Source: Carex sylvatica (taxonomy: Eukaryota > Streptophyta > Magnoliopsida > Poales > Cyperaceae). Taken from it: a stretch of 20,288 bases of DNA. How positions within the stretch are numbered: the stretch's first letter is position 1; each line of letters starts with the position of its first letter. Shown here piece by piece: positions 19,067-20,288 of this stretch. The stretch spans positions 1 through 20,288 of the forward strand of contig CAXKVR010000700.1 in NCBI GenBank assembly GCA_964058845.1. The letters run 5' to 3'. The translations under genes were made by a program, and so were the position numbers. The notes below the pieces were generated by a model, which searched no databases, was not told the DNA's origin, and was given only the letters and a program-made list of their open reading frames with translations.

Positions 19067-19350
19067 TGACAACACAAGCAAGAGATTTTTTAACACTCGT
19101 AATAATTTAACACTCTTGATAATTTCTAATTACAAAGGTCATTAATTTAAAAAAAAATCTCTAAATACAGACGTAATGATAATTTCCTCGAAAAATCTCT
19201 TGCTTGTGTAATTAGAAATTAGCACGAGTGTTAAAAAAATCTCTAATTATCACGAGTGTTAAAAAAATCTCTAATTTAGACAAAATTTGACACGTGATAC
19301 TTTCTAATTATAGAGGTCATTAATTTAAAAATCTCTTGCTCGTGTTATCA
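19067..19350. mobile_element. Foldback / MITE-like element with nested inverted repeats
   Basis: TGACAACACAAGCAAGAGAT at the left is inverted at the right (read inward, TGATAACACGAGCAAGAGAT), two mismatches in ~24. Inside, CACGAGTGTTAAAAAAATCT occurs as two direct copies (19222-19250, 19251-19278), with inverted relatives near 19082-19130 and the AAGCAAGAGAT word again near 19195-19206. There is no coding capacity. I could not find a convincing target duplication, so its superfamily is unassigned. Confidence 0.55.
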
Positions 19351-20046
19351 TGTATATGTTGGACATGAAATTTAGAAACAGCTTTCTTTTAAGTCATGTG
19401 CTAAGTATCCGAGAAAGATGCGCAAGGCCGCAGTTACATGACTAGTGACACTATTGTCAAAAATGATTTTCATCTTCAAAAATAAAAATAGCTTCAATTT
19501 TTTTCAAAGTTTAATTTTTATTATGAAGTGAATAGTTGGCGCTATATTTGTAAAATATTTTACAGTGTAGATGAGGTTTATGCTCTTACCTAAAATTAAC
19601 TGCTAAAATTAATTTTAAATTAAGCGGAGTGCAAAGTTTTAATCCGCTATTGGTTATGATTGATCCAAGACGTGTGAAAAGTGAAAACCATGTTGAAAGC
19701 ATAATGTAGTTGTTGATTGTGCCATGAAAAGATGGAGAATTTTCGCATCTCTTTAGCCCCCCTAGGCTTATGCTTAACTAGACACTATTTCAAATAAACT
19801 TTTTGAACACTTGTGACTTGTTTCAAAAAATCATAAAGTGAGCTAGCTGACAATTTTGCGTTAATAAGGCCCTCACTTTTGATAGGAGGCGGAGATAAGT
19901 GAATCCGTATCAGCCCAGGACTGTTCTTTTAGTCTGGCACGAATCTCAATGCACTTTCCTGCGGTCACAATAGGCACTGAATTGAGTTTGACTCAATTCG
20001 AATTAATCTAGACCGTCCATTATTAGAAATAATAATGCCTCTGTAT
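19351..20046. other. Intergenic stretch; no gene seen
   Basis: No coding sequence, RNA gene or clear repeat supported here. Confidence 0.5.
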
Positions 20047-20047
20047 C

Positions 20048-20288
20048 TAGGGATGACAAAAAGCTCAATTGGCCCGGTTTTACCCGCCCGGCCTGCCCTT
20101 TACCCAGTCAGCCTGACATTGTGATGGGCTAGGTAAGGGCGGGCCTAGAGACGGACTAAATCTGGGCTTATGTCCAAGCCCACAAGCAGCCCATGAGCCT
20201 TTATGTTAAAGAAAATAAGCAAACTAGCCGCCTTTATTTACTATTAAACTATAAATTATTTTGTTGCTCCAGTAGCAAAATTACATTG
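20048..20288. mobile_element. Terminus of a hAT-like element running off the window
   Basis: TAGGGATGACAAAA followed by a GC-rich GGCCCGG / GCCCGGCCTGCCC / GGGCGGGCC stretch and GCCC-rich words to ~20200. This resembles the TIR and subterminal region of plant Ac-like hAT elements (TAGGGATG-type ends, GGCCC-rich subterminal motifs). The other end is outside the window, so the 8-base duplication cannot be tested. Confidence 0.5.

Overview
This is plant nuclear DNA, most likely from a eudicot. The base composition is very AT-rich, there are several short GT-AG introns, one class I HD-Zip homeobox gene, and transposons of the Mutator (MULE) and hAT types. No bacterial, organellar or viral gene was recognised.

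Layout. (1) Positions 1-9988 are almost one complete MULE of about 10 kb. Its left terminal inverted repeat (TIR) is cut by the window start, about 14 bases short by comparison with the right end. Its two genes converge. On the + strand is a 10-exon gene for a plant mobile domain (PMD, 'aminotransferase-like') protein, coding 1835-4871, about 780 aa, open throughout. On the - strand is a two-exon MULE transposase, coding 8481-5483, about 973 aa, with DDE triad, N-terminal zinc finger and SWIM finger all present. Each gene is preceded by a long AT-rich, repeat-filled leader. Both subterminal regions carry clusters of an imperfect palindrome, CCGGTTAACCGTTAACCGG.

(2) Positions 10878-12328 (- strand) hold the only recognisable host gene: a three-exon HD-Zip class I transcription factor of about 243 aa. 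It lies 0.9 kb from the MULE, 3' end towards it.

(3) Upstream of that gene are a 300-bp Mutator-type MITE (14651-14950) with a 9-base target duplication matching 8 of 9, and a 2.95-kb defective MULE (about 15726-18679). The defective element has its own TIRs, a TATA promoter and a transposase remnant of 183 codons that aligns with the N-terminus of the intact transposase but has two internal stops. It also has inverted AT-rich arms carrying three copies of a small splice-bounded cassette.

(4) Positions 18680-20288 hold a foldback element (19067-19350) and the terminus of a hAT-like element running off the window (from about 20048). The rest shows no genes.

The most interesting object is the large MULE, because both of its genes look intact. 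The transposase would act on the TIR and palindrome ends. The PMD protein's role is not established from sequence. The defective element and the MITE have related or parallel end structures and may be mobilised or silenced in trans. All exon structures are read by eye from open frames, splice consensus and family resemblance; no transcript or database evidence was available.
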